Assembly: GCA_964368275.1 (NCBI GenBank)
Contig: CAYJAQ010000068.1
Span: 1 to 6,196, forward strand
Source: CAYJAQ01 sp964368275
GTDB lineage: Bacteria > Bacillota_I > Bacilli_A > ML615J-28 > CAG-313
Length of the DNA stretch: 6,196 nucleotides
Direction: 5' to 3'
Made by a program: the position numbers and the translations under genes
The notes under the pieces: generated by a model
Databases searched by the model: none
Seen by the model: the letters and a program-made list of their open reading frames with translations, nothing else
Told to the model about the DNA's origin: nothing
Part shown: in pieces, positions 1-6,196 of the stretch
Layout of the letters: every line of letters begins with the position of its first letter
Numbering within the stretch: the first letter of the stretch is position 1

Positions 1-2219
1 ACACAATAATAATTAATTGTGCCTTCAGGATTAGAAGATAGAGGTGTAATAGTAAAGGTTACATCTTCATTCGTCCAATCATCTATTACACCTTCATATG
101 TGATAGTAGGTGCTTCATGTTTTGCATAAATAACATCAATTTCATCTATATTTACTCTTATCCTATGTACAGACTCATTTTCTAGTAGATCCAATAAATG
201 AACTTCAATATCGTAAATTCCTATTGCTTTAATCGAACTAATAGAAATAACTAAAGAATCGGTAATAATCCCATATATTTCGACATTCTTTACTTCATTA
301 TTGTTAGAATCAAATCCGTAAACTTTATATTTATTAATAAGTTGTACATCACTTATTGAACTTAATACCAAATGATATTCATATACATATATGTTTGATT
401 CATCTATTTGTTTAGTATACTCTATTTTTCCAACAGTAGGACCTGTCTTATCTATCTTTACAGTGTAAGTTTTACTATAACTAGTTTTATCTCCTATAGT
501 GCTTTTGGTGTATACCGAATAAATACCATCTGTTGAGAGAGTTAAAGTCTTACTATCATTAATTATTGTGCATTCATCATTTATACAATAATAGTTTAAT
601 GCGTTATTTTTTGTTGCTTCATCTAATGTAAAGGTGAAAACAACATCTTTATTAGTGTATGATCCTACTTTTCCAATATAACTTACACTAGGAGCAACAG
701 GCTCTAATGAGATAACAGGATTTGCAGGAGTGGTAATGTTAAATGATTGGGTAATACTATTTTCTACTTTATCGGTAGCACTGATTCTCAATGTATAAGT
801 AGTGGATTCCAATAAATAGGAACTCAAATTTACACTAATTGGTAAAGTAGTATATGTATTATCAAATATAGAAGTTGTTCCATTTAAAACTTCAACTCTG
901 ACGGATGATATACCGTTAATGTCAATTATATTTTTTACTTCTAACGCATAATTATATTTTTGCGTTTGAGAATTTAAGTTAGTAGAGAAAACATAGTTAG
1001 AATTAGTAACTGATGGCGTAGTTTTATCAATATAGATATTAATTATGTTACTACTGATTGTGCTATTATTAATAGTACTAGTAGTATATATTTGATAGGT
1101 ACCATCACTGGATATAGTAACACTTCTATTGCTAGTTAATAGGGTACGAACTCCATTAATATAATAATAATTAGTAGATAAAGATTTAGTGCTTTCATCG
1201 AGTATAATGTTTACTACAACATCTTGATTTGTATATTTCTCGATAATGCCTGTGTAGGTAATAGAAGGTGCTATTGGATTAGGGATTTTATTATTAAGAG
1301 GAGTAACAATTGTTCCATTAAATGTTGAACTGCTACCTAATTTGTTGGTAATGCTAATCACTAAATTATAAGATTTATTCTCTGACAGTATTGATGATAA
1401 TTCAATATCGAAGCCAGTTACAAAATAGGTTTGCTTGAAAACACTTTTAGTGCCGTCTAATATTTCGATTTTTAAATTGTCTAACGAATGTTCATTATTT
1501 ATTTTATTGATTGCGAGCTTGTATTTATACATATACAAATTATCATCTAAATAATAAGTAAAATCATAAATGTTAATTTCCCATTTTGCATTAGCTATAA
1601 TGTCGTAATCACCCATTTTACTAGGAATCGCTATATCCCATCCTGTAAAAGTATAACCTAGCTTTTCGGGATTAGGAACGCTTCTAATTGGATCGTTATA
1701 TTCGTACTCATTCACTAAGTATGTATTACCATCGACCATATAGGTAATCTTTCTTGAGATAGCCTTAAATATTGCATTGATTATTAAGTTATTGGCAGGC
1801 ATTGTTGTAGGAATATTTTCCCAACCAACAAATTCATATCCTTTAATACTTGTTGGTGGATTAATATGGGCAATTTGTGCACCAAATTCATATTCCACTT
1901 GTTTATAGTTCTGATCATTGACGCGATAAGTCAATAGATATTTATTAATAGTGAAGTTAGCATTCACAGTAATATCTTGTTCACCCATTTTACTAGGAAT
2001 CGCTATATCCCATCCTGTAAAAGTATAACCTAGCTTTTCGGGATTGGGAGGTACAACAATGGCTTCGTTTTTCGAATATTGATTAGTGTAATAAATGTCA
2101 TCATCAAGAAAATAGGTAATTGAATAATTGCTAGATGTGCTCTTATCTCTACACCCTGTTAAAAAGAATAATGTAATAAATGTTAATAGGGTTCCTTTAA
2201 TGATTTTTTTAAATTGCAT
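1..2219 (-). CDS. Large surface lipoprotein with InlB-type and Ig-like repeats (C-terminus beyond window)
   Basis: I translated 739 codons without a stop from ATG at 2219 down to the window edge; the C-terminus is missing. The start is preceded by AAGGAAGTG eight bases upstream. Residues 1-23 form a lipoprotein signal peptide: basic KKIIK, a hydrophobic core, then lipobox LTGC with Cys23 as the predicted lipidated residue. Residues about 32-93, 94-156 and 157-217 are three Listeria-Bacteroides (InlB B-type) repeats, each with a GYxFxGW signature (W70, W133, W194) and a beta-rich end. From about 218 two module types alternate: B0 218-316, A1 317-404, B1 405-508, A2 509-596, B2 597-702, A3 from 703. 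A modules open with AP-[ST]-[IV]-[ST]-Y and T-N-[QKE]-D-V; A1 and A2 close with IDKTxPxV, as in bacterial Ig-like repeats of surface proteins. No catalytic domain is visible. An adhesive or scaffold role on the outer face of the membrane is inference; enzymatic domains could lie in the missing part. Confidence 0.9.
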   Translation of the reverse strand, partial: MQFKKIIKGTLLTFITLFFLTGCRDKSTSSNYSITYFLDDDIYYTNQYSKNEAIVVPPNPEKLGYTFTGWDIAIPSKMGEQDITVNANFTINKYLLTYRVNDQNYKQVEYEFGAQIAHINPPTSIKGYEFVGWENIPTTMPANNLIINAIFKAISRKITYMVDGNTYLVNEYEYNDPIRSVPNPEKLGYTFTGWDIAIPSKMGDYDIIANAKWEINIYDFTYYLDDNLYMYKYKLAINKINNEHSLDNLKIEILDGTKSVFKQTYFVTGFDIELSSILSENKSYNLVISITNKLGSSSTFNGTIVTPLNNKIPNPIAPSITYTGIIEKYTNQDVVVNIILDESTKSLSTNYYYINGVRTLLTSNRSVTISSDGTYQIYTTSTINNSTISSNIINIYIDKTTPSVTNSNYVFSTNLNSQTQKYNYALEVKNIIDINGISSVRVEVLNGTTSIFDNTYTTLPISVNLSSYLLESTTYTLRISATDKVENSITQSFNITTPANPVISLEPVAPSVSYIGKVGSYTNKDVVFTFTLDEATKNNALNYYCINDECTIINDSKTLTLSTDGIYSVYTKSTIGDKTSYSKTYTVKIDKTGPTVGKIEYTKQIDESNIYVYEYHLVLSSISDVQLINKYKVYGFDSNNNEVKNVEIYGIITDSLVISISSIKAIGIYDIEVHLLDLLENESVHRIRVNIDEIDVIYAKHEAPTITYEGVIDDWTNEDVTFTITPLSSNPEGTINYYC
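1609..1673 (-). repeat. Copy 2 of an exact 65-bp repeat inside the lipoprotein gene
   Basis: This stretch is identical, base for base by eye, to 1981-2045. It encodes the NPEKLGYTFTGW core and the following IAIPSKMG of the third InlB-type repeat (residues about 183-203). The offset of 372 bp equals 124 codons, so the reading frame is kept. Flanking bases diverge immediately on both sides. Confidence 0.95.
1981..2045 (-). repeat. Copy 1 of an exact 65-bp repeat inside the lipoprotein gene
   Basis: This is the partner of 1609-1673. It encodes the same core in the first InlB-type repeat (residues about 59-79). The second InlB-type repeat, lying between the two copies, is clearly related in protein (GYEFVGW) but not identical in DNA. 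Confidence 0.95.
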
Positions 2220-2247
2220 AAAATGTTCACTTCCTTTTGATAATGCA

Positions 2248-2263
2248 ATTATACACTATTATA
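2248..2263 (-). promoter_or_regulatory. Two candidate -10 boxes for the lipoprotein gene
   Basis: Read on the minus strand, TATAAT occurs at 2263-2258 and again at 2253-2248, which would give a short leader before the ribosome binding site at about 2237-2228. No good -35 hexamer sits 16-18 bp upstream of either box, so I support only the -10 elements and cannot say which is used. Confidence 0.45.
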
Positions 2264-2502
2264 CGTGATTTTAGTTATAATTTGATAATTGAAAAACAAA
2301 TTTTATTGAAAAAAAGATGCTTGTCGAATAGTATTTAAAAAAGTACAAACTCTTTATTTTTATTCATAAAAGATGAAAAAACAAATCGAAAAAAGCGAGC
2401 TTTGGTAACTTTTTGAGTTAATTTAGACAATTTTGGCAAGCTATTTTTCCTTAGAAATATCTTTCGAAAATTGCACTATTAGTTAAAAATTGTTTAAAAC
2501 AG

Positions 2503-2531
2503 TTGCAATCAAATAGTTCTAGTGATATAAT
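2503..2531 (+). promoter_or_regulatory. Sigma-A-type promoter of topA with extended -10
   Basis: The -35 TTGCAA is at 2503-2508 and the -10 TATAAT at 2526-2531, with a 17-bp spacer ending in TGA so that the -10 reads TGnTATAAT. Transcription would start near 2538, giving a leader of under 20 bases that contains only the ribosome binding site GAGGTGG (2544-2550). No leader regulatory structure fits in that space. Confidence 0.8.
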
Positions 2532-2554
2532 CAACTCGAAAATGAGGTGGCAAT

Positions 2555-4669
2555 ATGAAATTGTTAATCGTAGAATCCCCAGCAAAATCGAAAACTATTG
2601 AACATTACCTTGGTAGTGAATATCACGTTGAATCAAGTATTGGTCATATTCGTGATTTAACGATAAAAGGCCGAGGTGGGTTTGGTGTTGACATAGAAAA
2701 TAACTTTAAGCCGGAATATTCCATTCTACCTGATAAGGTTGCGGTTGTCGAAAAGCTAAAAAAAGCAGCTAGTATAGCTGAGCACGTTTATTTAGCGACC
2801 GACCCTGACCGTGAAGGAGAAGCAATTAGCTGGCATTTACAAGAGGTTCTTGAACAAGATCCCTCAAAAGTATCGAGAATTGTTTTTAATGAAATAACCC
2901 AAAAAGCGGTTATTAATGCACTTACAAATGATCGGGATATTGACATGGATTTAGTTCATTCGCAGGAATCTCGGCGTATTTTGGACCGAATAATCGGTTT
3001 TAGACTATCAAGTCTACTTCAACAAAAGATTGGATCAAAATCAGCTGGTCGCGTGCAGTCGGTAGCTCTTAAATTAATAGTTGACCGAGAAAAAGAAATT
3101 GAAGCCTTTAATAAAGAAGAATATTGGGATATCACGGCTTTATTGAAAAAAGATGAGGCACTATTAAAAGCCAAATTTGTCGGCGACAAGAATGGTAAGA
3201 TTGCCTTAACCAATCAAGCTGTTACGGAAGATATCGTCAATAAATTAAAAAATGCTACTTATGAGATTACTGATGTTCAAAAGAAAATGCGTAAACGTTC
3301 ATCTAAGCCGCCATTTATTACCTCAACTTTACAACAAGATGCTGGAGTACGTTTTCGCTACAATGCTAAACGGGTAATGATGATTGCGCAAAAGCTATAT
3401 GAGGGTATCGATATGGGGAAAGAACGGGTCGGTTTAATTACCTATATGCGTACTGACTCAATTCGCCTTTCGGAAGATTTTATTAGTGATGCTAAAAACT
3501 ACATTACTAAAAAGTATGGTGCTAAATACTATAAAGGATCTAAAAACCCTACACCACCCAAAGGTGCTCATATTCAAGATGCCCATGAGGCGATTCGTCC
3601 TACTTCAATTGAACGAACACCTGAATCAATTGCCAAGTATCTTGCTAGCGACGAATTAAAAGTCTATACTTTAATTTATAATAGAGCTGTGGCATCATTA
3701 ATGAGTGATGCAACAATTGAGGATACTAAAGTTGATATCTATGCTAATGATTACTTATTTAATCTTAATGGTGAACTAGTTGTGTACGATGGATTCTTAA
3801 AAATCTATGAAGAAGCCTCATTAGATGATGCAGAAAGCACATCGCGTTTACCGGCTTTAAAAATTGGTGAAGTATTGGAACTTGAAGACTTAAACTTTGA
3901 ACAGAAGTTTACTAATCCACCATATCGCTATACCGAAGCGCGGTTAATCCGAAAAATGGAAGAACTTGGAATTGGTCGACCATCAACATATGCATTAACC
4001 ATGGAGACTTTACGGATTCGTAGTTATGTCACAATGGACAAACGGACCTTTGTGCCTAGTGAACAAGGTCGCTTAACTAGTGAACAACTTGATCTATTTT
4101 TTAATACGATTATTAATGTAAAATACACGGCTGAAATGGAAAACATTTTAGACGAAATTAGTTTTGGCCATTTAGTATGGTACGATGAGGTGCGTAAATT
4201 CTACGATGCATTTATGCCGCTTGTGGAGAATGCTCGCGATAATATGGTGAAAATTTATCCTAAGATGACTGATGAATTTTGTCCAAATTGTGGCTTACCG
4301 CTATTTATTAGAAGAGGGCCATTTGGCGAATTTACGGCTTGTTCAGGTTACCCACATTGTAAGTACATAAAGAAGACGCCAAAACCAGATCCTGTGAAGA
4401 CGGGCATCACTTGTCCACTATGTGGAGAAGGTGAGTTAGTTGAACGAATCAATGTTCGGGGCCGTAATAAAGGAACCATGTTTTATGCATGTAACCGGTT
4501 CCCCGATTGTAAAGCCACTTATTCAGGTTTGCCGAATGGTGAAAAATGTGAAACATGTGGTGCACCAATGATCACGGTTGGCGAAGTTGTTCGCTGTGGC
4601 AATGAAAAGTGCAAAACAAATCGCCATTTATATGTAAAAAAGAAAAATACCAAAGAAGCTGAAAAATAA
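2555..4669 (+). CDS. topA: DNA topoisomerase I (type IA)
   Basis: This enzyme relaxes negatively supercoiled DNA by cutting one strand through a 5'-phosphotyrosine link and passing the other through. The protein is complete at 704 residues, close to the Bacillus form. The Toprim domain occupies about 1-140, with Glu7 and the metal-binding DPDREGE motif (Asp83, Asp85, Glu87). GRVQSVAL is at 165-172. The catalytic tyrosine is Tyr297 in GLITYMRTDS, and HEAIRPT is at 344-350. The conserved block ending LGIGRPSTYA lies at 455-480. The C-terminus carries three tetracysteine zinc motifs: Cys576/579/596/602, Cys620/623/646/652 and Cys665/668/681/686. The ATG is six bases after GAGGT, and no competing start is seen. 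The gene stands alone between its own promoter and terminator. No key residue is missing, and codon use resembles that of ftsY. Confidence 0.98.
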   Translation: MKLLIVESPAKSKTIEHYLGSEYHVESSIGHIRDLTIKGRGGFGVDIENNFKPEYSILPDKVAVVEKLKKAASIAEHVYLATDPDREGEAISWHLQEVLEQDPSKVSRIVFNEITQKAVINALTNDRDIDMDLVHSQESRRILDRIIGFRLSSLLQQKIGSKSAGRVQSVALKLIVDREKEIEAFNKEEYWDITALLKKDEALLKAKFVGDKNGKIALTNQAVTEDIVNKLKNATYEITDVQKKMRKRSSKPPFITSTLQQDAGVRFRYNAKRVMMIAQKLYEGIDMGKERVGLITYMRTDSIRLSEDFISDAKNYITKKYGAKYYKGSKNPTPPKGAHIQDAHEAIRPTSIERTPESIAKYLASDELKVYTLIYNRAVASLMSDATIEDTKVDIYANDYLFNLNGELVVYDGFLKIYEEASLDDAESTSRLPALKIGEVLELEDLNFEQKFTNPPYRYTEARLIRKMEELGIGRPSTYALTMETLRIRSYVTMDKRTFVPSEQGRLTSEQLDLFFNTIINVKYTAEMENILDEISFGHLVWYDEVRKFYDAFMPLVENARDNMVKIYPKMTDEFCPNCGLPLFIRRGPFGEFTACSGYPHCKYIKKTPKPDPVKTGITCPLCGEGELVERINVRGRNKGTMFYACNRFPDCKATYSGLPNGEKCETCGAPMITVGEVVRCGNEKCKTNRHLYVKKKNTKEAEK

Positions 4670-4676
4670 ATTTAAT

Positions 4677-4720
4677 AACTCGATGATTGCGAAAAAGAGC
4701 GCTTTTGTCGAGTTTTTATT
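4677..4720 (+). terminator. Intrinsic terminator of topA
   Basis: The outer arms AACTCGA (4677-4683) and TCGAGTT (4708-4714) pair over 7 bp. Inside, AAAAG and CTTTT pair around an AGCG loop. A T-rich tail (TTTTTATTATTT) begins within the right arm. It starts eight bases after the topA stop codon. The internal bulges make it less ideal than the terminator at 4875-4907. Confidence 0.7.
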
Positions 4721-4780
4721 ATTTATGAATGTATAAAAAATAAAAAAATGTAGAAAATTAGAAAAAATAATCTAAAATGC

Positions 4781-4809
4781 TTGACAAACGTAGAATAATT
4801 TGTTATAAT
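4781..4809 (+). promoter_or_regulatory. Perfect consensus sigma-A promoter driving a small RNA
   Basis: The -35 TTGACA (4781-4786) and -10 TATAAT (4804-4809) both match the consensus exactly with a 17-bp spacer, and TG at 4801-4802 makes an extended -10. A-tracts at about 4735-4768 lie where an UP element would be. Transcription should begin near 4814-4817, at the base of the first hairpin. This architecture is typical of strongly expressed stable RNAs. Confidence 0.9.
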
Positions 4810-4813
4810 GATG

Positions 4814-4907
4814 GTGCGCTGAGAAGCGCACATATCCCCTACACAATGTTAATTTAATTATTAACATCCCTTCCTAGTCTCCCGAGTAATCGGGAGACTA
4901 TTTTTTT
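4814..4907 (+). ncRNA. Candidate small regulatory RNA, about 94 nt, three hairpins with C-rich linkers
   Basis: No reading frame of any length is present (an ATG at 4846 reaches a stop after three codons). Hairpin 1 (4814-4831) pairs GTGCGC with GCGCAC around TGAGAA. Hairpin 2 (4846-4867) pairs ATGTTAAT with ATTAACAT around a 6-base loop. Hairpin 3 (4875-4900) is an 11-bp perfect stem with a GTAA tetraloop, followed by seven T's. The linkers left single-stranded are C-rich: 4832-4845 contains TCCCCT and 4868-4874 is CCCTTCC. Such exposed C-rich stretches are known in Gram-positive regulatory RNAs such as RsaE/RoxS and LhrC, where they pair with Shine-Dalgarno regions. A similar role here is inference, and I do not recognise the family. 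The fold does not suit SRP RNA, 6S RNA, tmRNA or RNase P RNA, and I see no antiterminator that would make it an ftsY riboswitch. Confidence 0.8.
4875..4907 (+). terminator. Strong intrinsic terminator ending the small RNA
   Basis: The arms TAGTCTCCCGA (4875-4885) and TCGGGAGACTA (4890-4900) pair perfectly around GTAA (a GNRA-type loop) and are followed directly by TTTTTTT (4901-4907). It separates the small RNA from ftsY, which starts 66 bases later. Confidence 0.95.
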
Positions 4908-4915
4908 CATATTGT

Positions 4916-4944
4916 TTGGAAAAAAAGTGAAAATATAGTATAAT
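4916..4944 (+). promoter_or_regulatory. Promoter of ftsY-ylxM
   Basis: The -35-like TTGGAA (4916-4921; four of six consensus bases) and the -10 TATAAT (4939-4944) are separated by 17 bp. The start of transcription would fall near 4950, leaving about 25 bases of leader before the ftsY ATG. This gives ftsY its own transcription start downstream of the small RNA terminator. Confidence 0.75.
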
Positions 4945-4973
4945 AGGTAGTAGTAAAAAAGCGAGGTCTTAAA

Positions 4974-5963
4974 ATGGGATTTTTTGATTTATTTAAACGA
5001 AAAGAGAAAGTGGCTTCAAGTGAAGCTCAAAAAATAGCTGACAAATACAATTTAGGTATGAAGAAATCACGGACAGGATTACTTACAAAACTAAAAGCTG
5101 TCCTTTCGGGTTATGATGAAATAACCGAAGAATTATTCGATGATTTGACTGATGCCTTTATCATGGCTGATATTGGTGTTGAGACAACCCTTAATTTTAT
5201 TGAAGAGTTAAAAGAAGATGAACGAATTGAGGGAATTCACAATGTTAGTGAATTACAACCAATTATTGTTGATAAGATGTTTGAATTGTACTTAAAAAAT
5301 GAGTTCATTGATTCGGACTTGAGGGTTGCTGAGGGGAAACTATCGGTTTACTTGTTTGTTGGTGTTAATGGCGTTGGCAAAACAACTACTATTGCTAAAA
5401 TTGCACATCGTTTAAAGAATGAGGGTAAGAAGGTACTTTTAGCAGCAGGTGATACTTTTCGAGCTGGTGCTATTGATCAATTACTAGAGTGGGGGCGCCG
5501 AGTAGATGTTGAAGTTGTTACAAAACCGGAAGGTTCAGATCCTGCTAGTGTTATTTATGATGCAATACTAAAAGCAAAAGCTGGTAACTACGATGTATTG
5601 TTATGTGATACAGCTGGACGTCTTCAAAATAAAGTTAACTTGATGAAGGAACTTGAAAAGATGAATCGTGTTATCATGAAAGAAGTGCCTGATGGACCTC
5701 AAGAAACACTTTTAGTGATTGATGCCACAACTGGCCAAAATGGATTATCACAAGCAGAAGCCTTTTCCCAAATTACTAATATCACGGGAGTTGTTTTAAC
5801 TAAACTTGATGGTACAAGTAAAGGTGGAATTGTTCTAGCTATTCGTGATAAGTTTAATATTCCGATTAAGTTTGTCGGTCTAGGTGAAAAAATGGACGAT
5901 TTAGAATATTTTGATTTAGAAGAGTATATTTATGGTCTATTTGTGGGGCAAGATGATGAGTAA
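4974..5963 (+). CDS. ftsY: Signal recognition particle receptor FtsY
   Basis: FtsY is the membrane-associated SRP GTPase that receives ribosome-nascent chain complexes from Ffh and passes them to the Sec translocon. The 329-residue protein matches the short Gram-positive form and lacks the long acidic A domain of E. coli. The N-terminus MGFFDLFKRKEK is amphipathic and basic, as in the membrane-targeting helix. The N domain covers about 20-115. The G domain shows Walker A GVNGVGKTT (130-138), DTFRAGA (160-166), DTAGR (212-216), TKLDG (276-280) and the closing GLGE (302-305). GAGGT at 4963-4967 lies six bases before the ATG. Its 3' end overlaps ylxM, so the two are one transcript. The smc gene, often upstream of ftsY in Bacilli, is absent here. 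Confidence 0.98.
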   Translation: MGFFDLFKRKEKVASSEAQKIADKYNLGMKKSRTGLLTKLKAVLSGYDEITEELFDDLTDAFIMADIGVETTLNFIEELKEDERIEGIHNVSELQPIIVDKMFELYLKNEFIDSDLRVAEGKLSVYLFVGVNGVGKTTTIAKIAHRLKNEGKKVLLAAGDTFRAGAIDQLLEWGRRVDVEVVTKPEGSDPASVIYDAILKAKAGNYDVLLCDTAGRLQNKVNLMKELEKMNRVIMKEVPDGPQETLLVIDATTGQNGLSQAEAFSQITNITGVVLTKLDGTSKGGIVLAIRDKFNIPIKFVGLGEKMDDLEYFDLEEYIYGLFVGQDDE

Positions 5964-6196
5964 TATATTAGATAAGAAAGATTATTATAATACATTATTC
6001 GCATATTATGAAAAATTATTTACCGATAAACAACAAGCTATGTTTATTGACTATTTTTACAATGATTTTAGTCTTGCTGAAATTGCTGAAAGTGGGTCAA
6101 TTAGTCGTAATGCTGTTTACGATACTTTAAAAAAAGTTGTAAATATGCTAGATGAATATGAGAAAAAAATTGGTTTGTATGACAAAAGTGAAAGAT
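5956..6196 (+). CDS. ylxM: YlxM-family SRP-associated helix-turn-helix protein (3' end beyond window)
   Basis: Eighty codons are visible and remain open to the window edge. The N-terminal region (YEKLFTDKQQAMF, then YFYNDFSLAEIAE) and the helix-turn-helix ISRNAVYDTLKKV at about 49-61 match the YlxM (UPF0122, p13-like) family. Its gene usually lies between ftsY and ffh, and it is thought to act with the SRP; its exact role is unsettled. Two ATGs occur in frame, at 5953 and 5956. I prefer 5956 because the GGGG at 5945-5948 is then seven bases away rather than four. The start overlaps the ftsY stop by eight bases, which suggests translational coupling. The ffh gene is expected next but lies outside the window. 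Confidence 0.92.
   Translation, partial: MSNILDKKDYYNTLFAYYEKLFTDKQQAMFIDYFYNDFSLAEIAESGSISRNAVYDTLKKVVNMLDEYEKKIGLYDKSER

Larger units (their letters stand above)
2220..2554. other. Divergent intergenic region between lipoprotein gene and topA
   Basis: About 335 bp, very AT-rich. It holds the lipoprotein -10 boxes at one end and the topA promoter at the other. The middle (about 2290-2490) contains A- and T-tracts but no open frame I would defend and no RNA fold I recognise. A small perfect inverted repeat, TGTTT-A-AAACA, lies at 2491-2501 just upstream of the topA -35; it could be an operator or chance. Confidence 0.6.

Noticed and set aside
1..2219. Possible frameshifts or a pseudogene in the lipoprotein region, since it is long and repetitive.
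   Set aside because: A codon-by-codon reading gives one uninterrupted frame from a well-placed start and signal peptide to the window edge.
2392..2448. Possible hairpin from AGCTT (2398-2402) and AAGCT (2438-2442) flanked by A and T runs.
   Set aside because: Only five base pairs close a loop of about 35 bases in very AT-rich DNA, and no gene ends here that would need a terminator.
3019..3213. A 64-codon open frame on the minus strand inside topA.
   Set aside because: It lies entirely antisense to the conserved topA coding sequence, has no convincing ribosome binding site and resembles no family I know; it is a shadow frame.
4814..4907. Reading the structured RNA as SRP RNA, because it neighbours ftsY.
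   Set aside because: SRP RNA is one long hairpin with a conserved GGAA-type apical loop and asymmetric internal loop. Here there are three separate short hairpins and no such motif.
2555..5963. Use of TGA as a tryptophan codon (Mycoplasma-type code).
   Set aside because: Tryptophans in the visible genes are TGG, and no in-frame TGA occurs, so the standard code suffices.

Overview
The window looks like chromosome from a low-GC, monoderm bacterium of the Bacilli/Mollicutes-like type. The DNA is AT-rich, ribosome binding sites are GAGGT-like, and promoters are sigma-A like. FtsY is followed immediately by YlxM, as in Bacillus-type genomes, and the lipoprotein carries Listeria-Bacteroides (InlB-type) repeats. 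Every tryptophan codon I read is TGG, and no gene contains an in-frame TGA, so the standard bacterial code fits. This argues against the Mycoplasma/Spiroplasma code but would suit relatives of Acholeplasma, Izemoplasma or Erysipelotrichia. The taxonomic placement is inference.

Layout. Bases 1-2219 (minus strand) hold the first 739 codons of a large surface lipoprotein that runs out of the window. It has a lipobox signal peptide, three InlB-type repeats, then a B-A-B-A-B-A series of beta-sandwich-like modules. Bases 2220-2554 are a divergent intergenic region with -10 elements for the lipoprotein and a clear promoter for topA. Bases 2555-4669 encode a complete DNA topoisomerase I with three tetracysteine zinc motifs, followed by a terminator. 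Bases 4670-4973 contain the most notable element: a self-contained small RNA unit with a perfect TTGACA-17-TATAAT promoter, three hairpins joined by C-rich linkers, and a strong intrinsic terminator. A separate promoter for ftsY follows. Bases 4974-5963 encode FtsY. From 5956 the 5' part of ylxM overlaps it and runs off the window.

How the parts relate. FtsY and YlxM belong to the signal recognition particle targeting pathway, which would also deliver secreted proteins such as the lipoprotein to the membrane; ffh is expected just downstream. TopA is a free-standing housekeeping gene with its own promoter and terminator. The small RNA is transcriptionally insulated from both topA and ftsY. Its exposed C-rich linkers suggest a trans-acting regulator of translation, but its targets and family are unknown.
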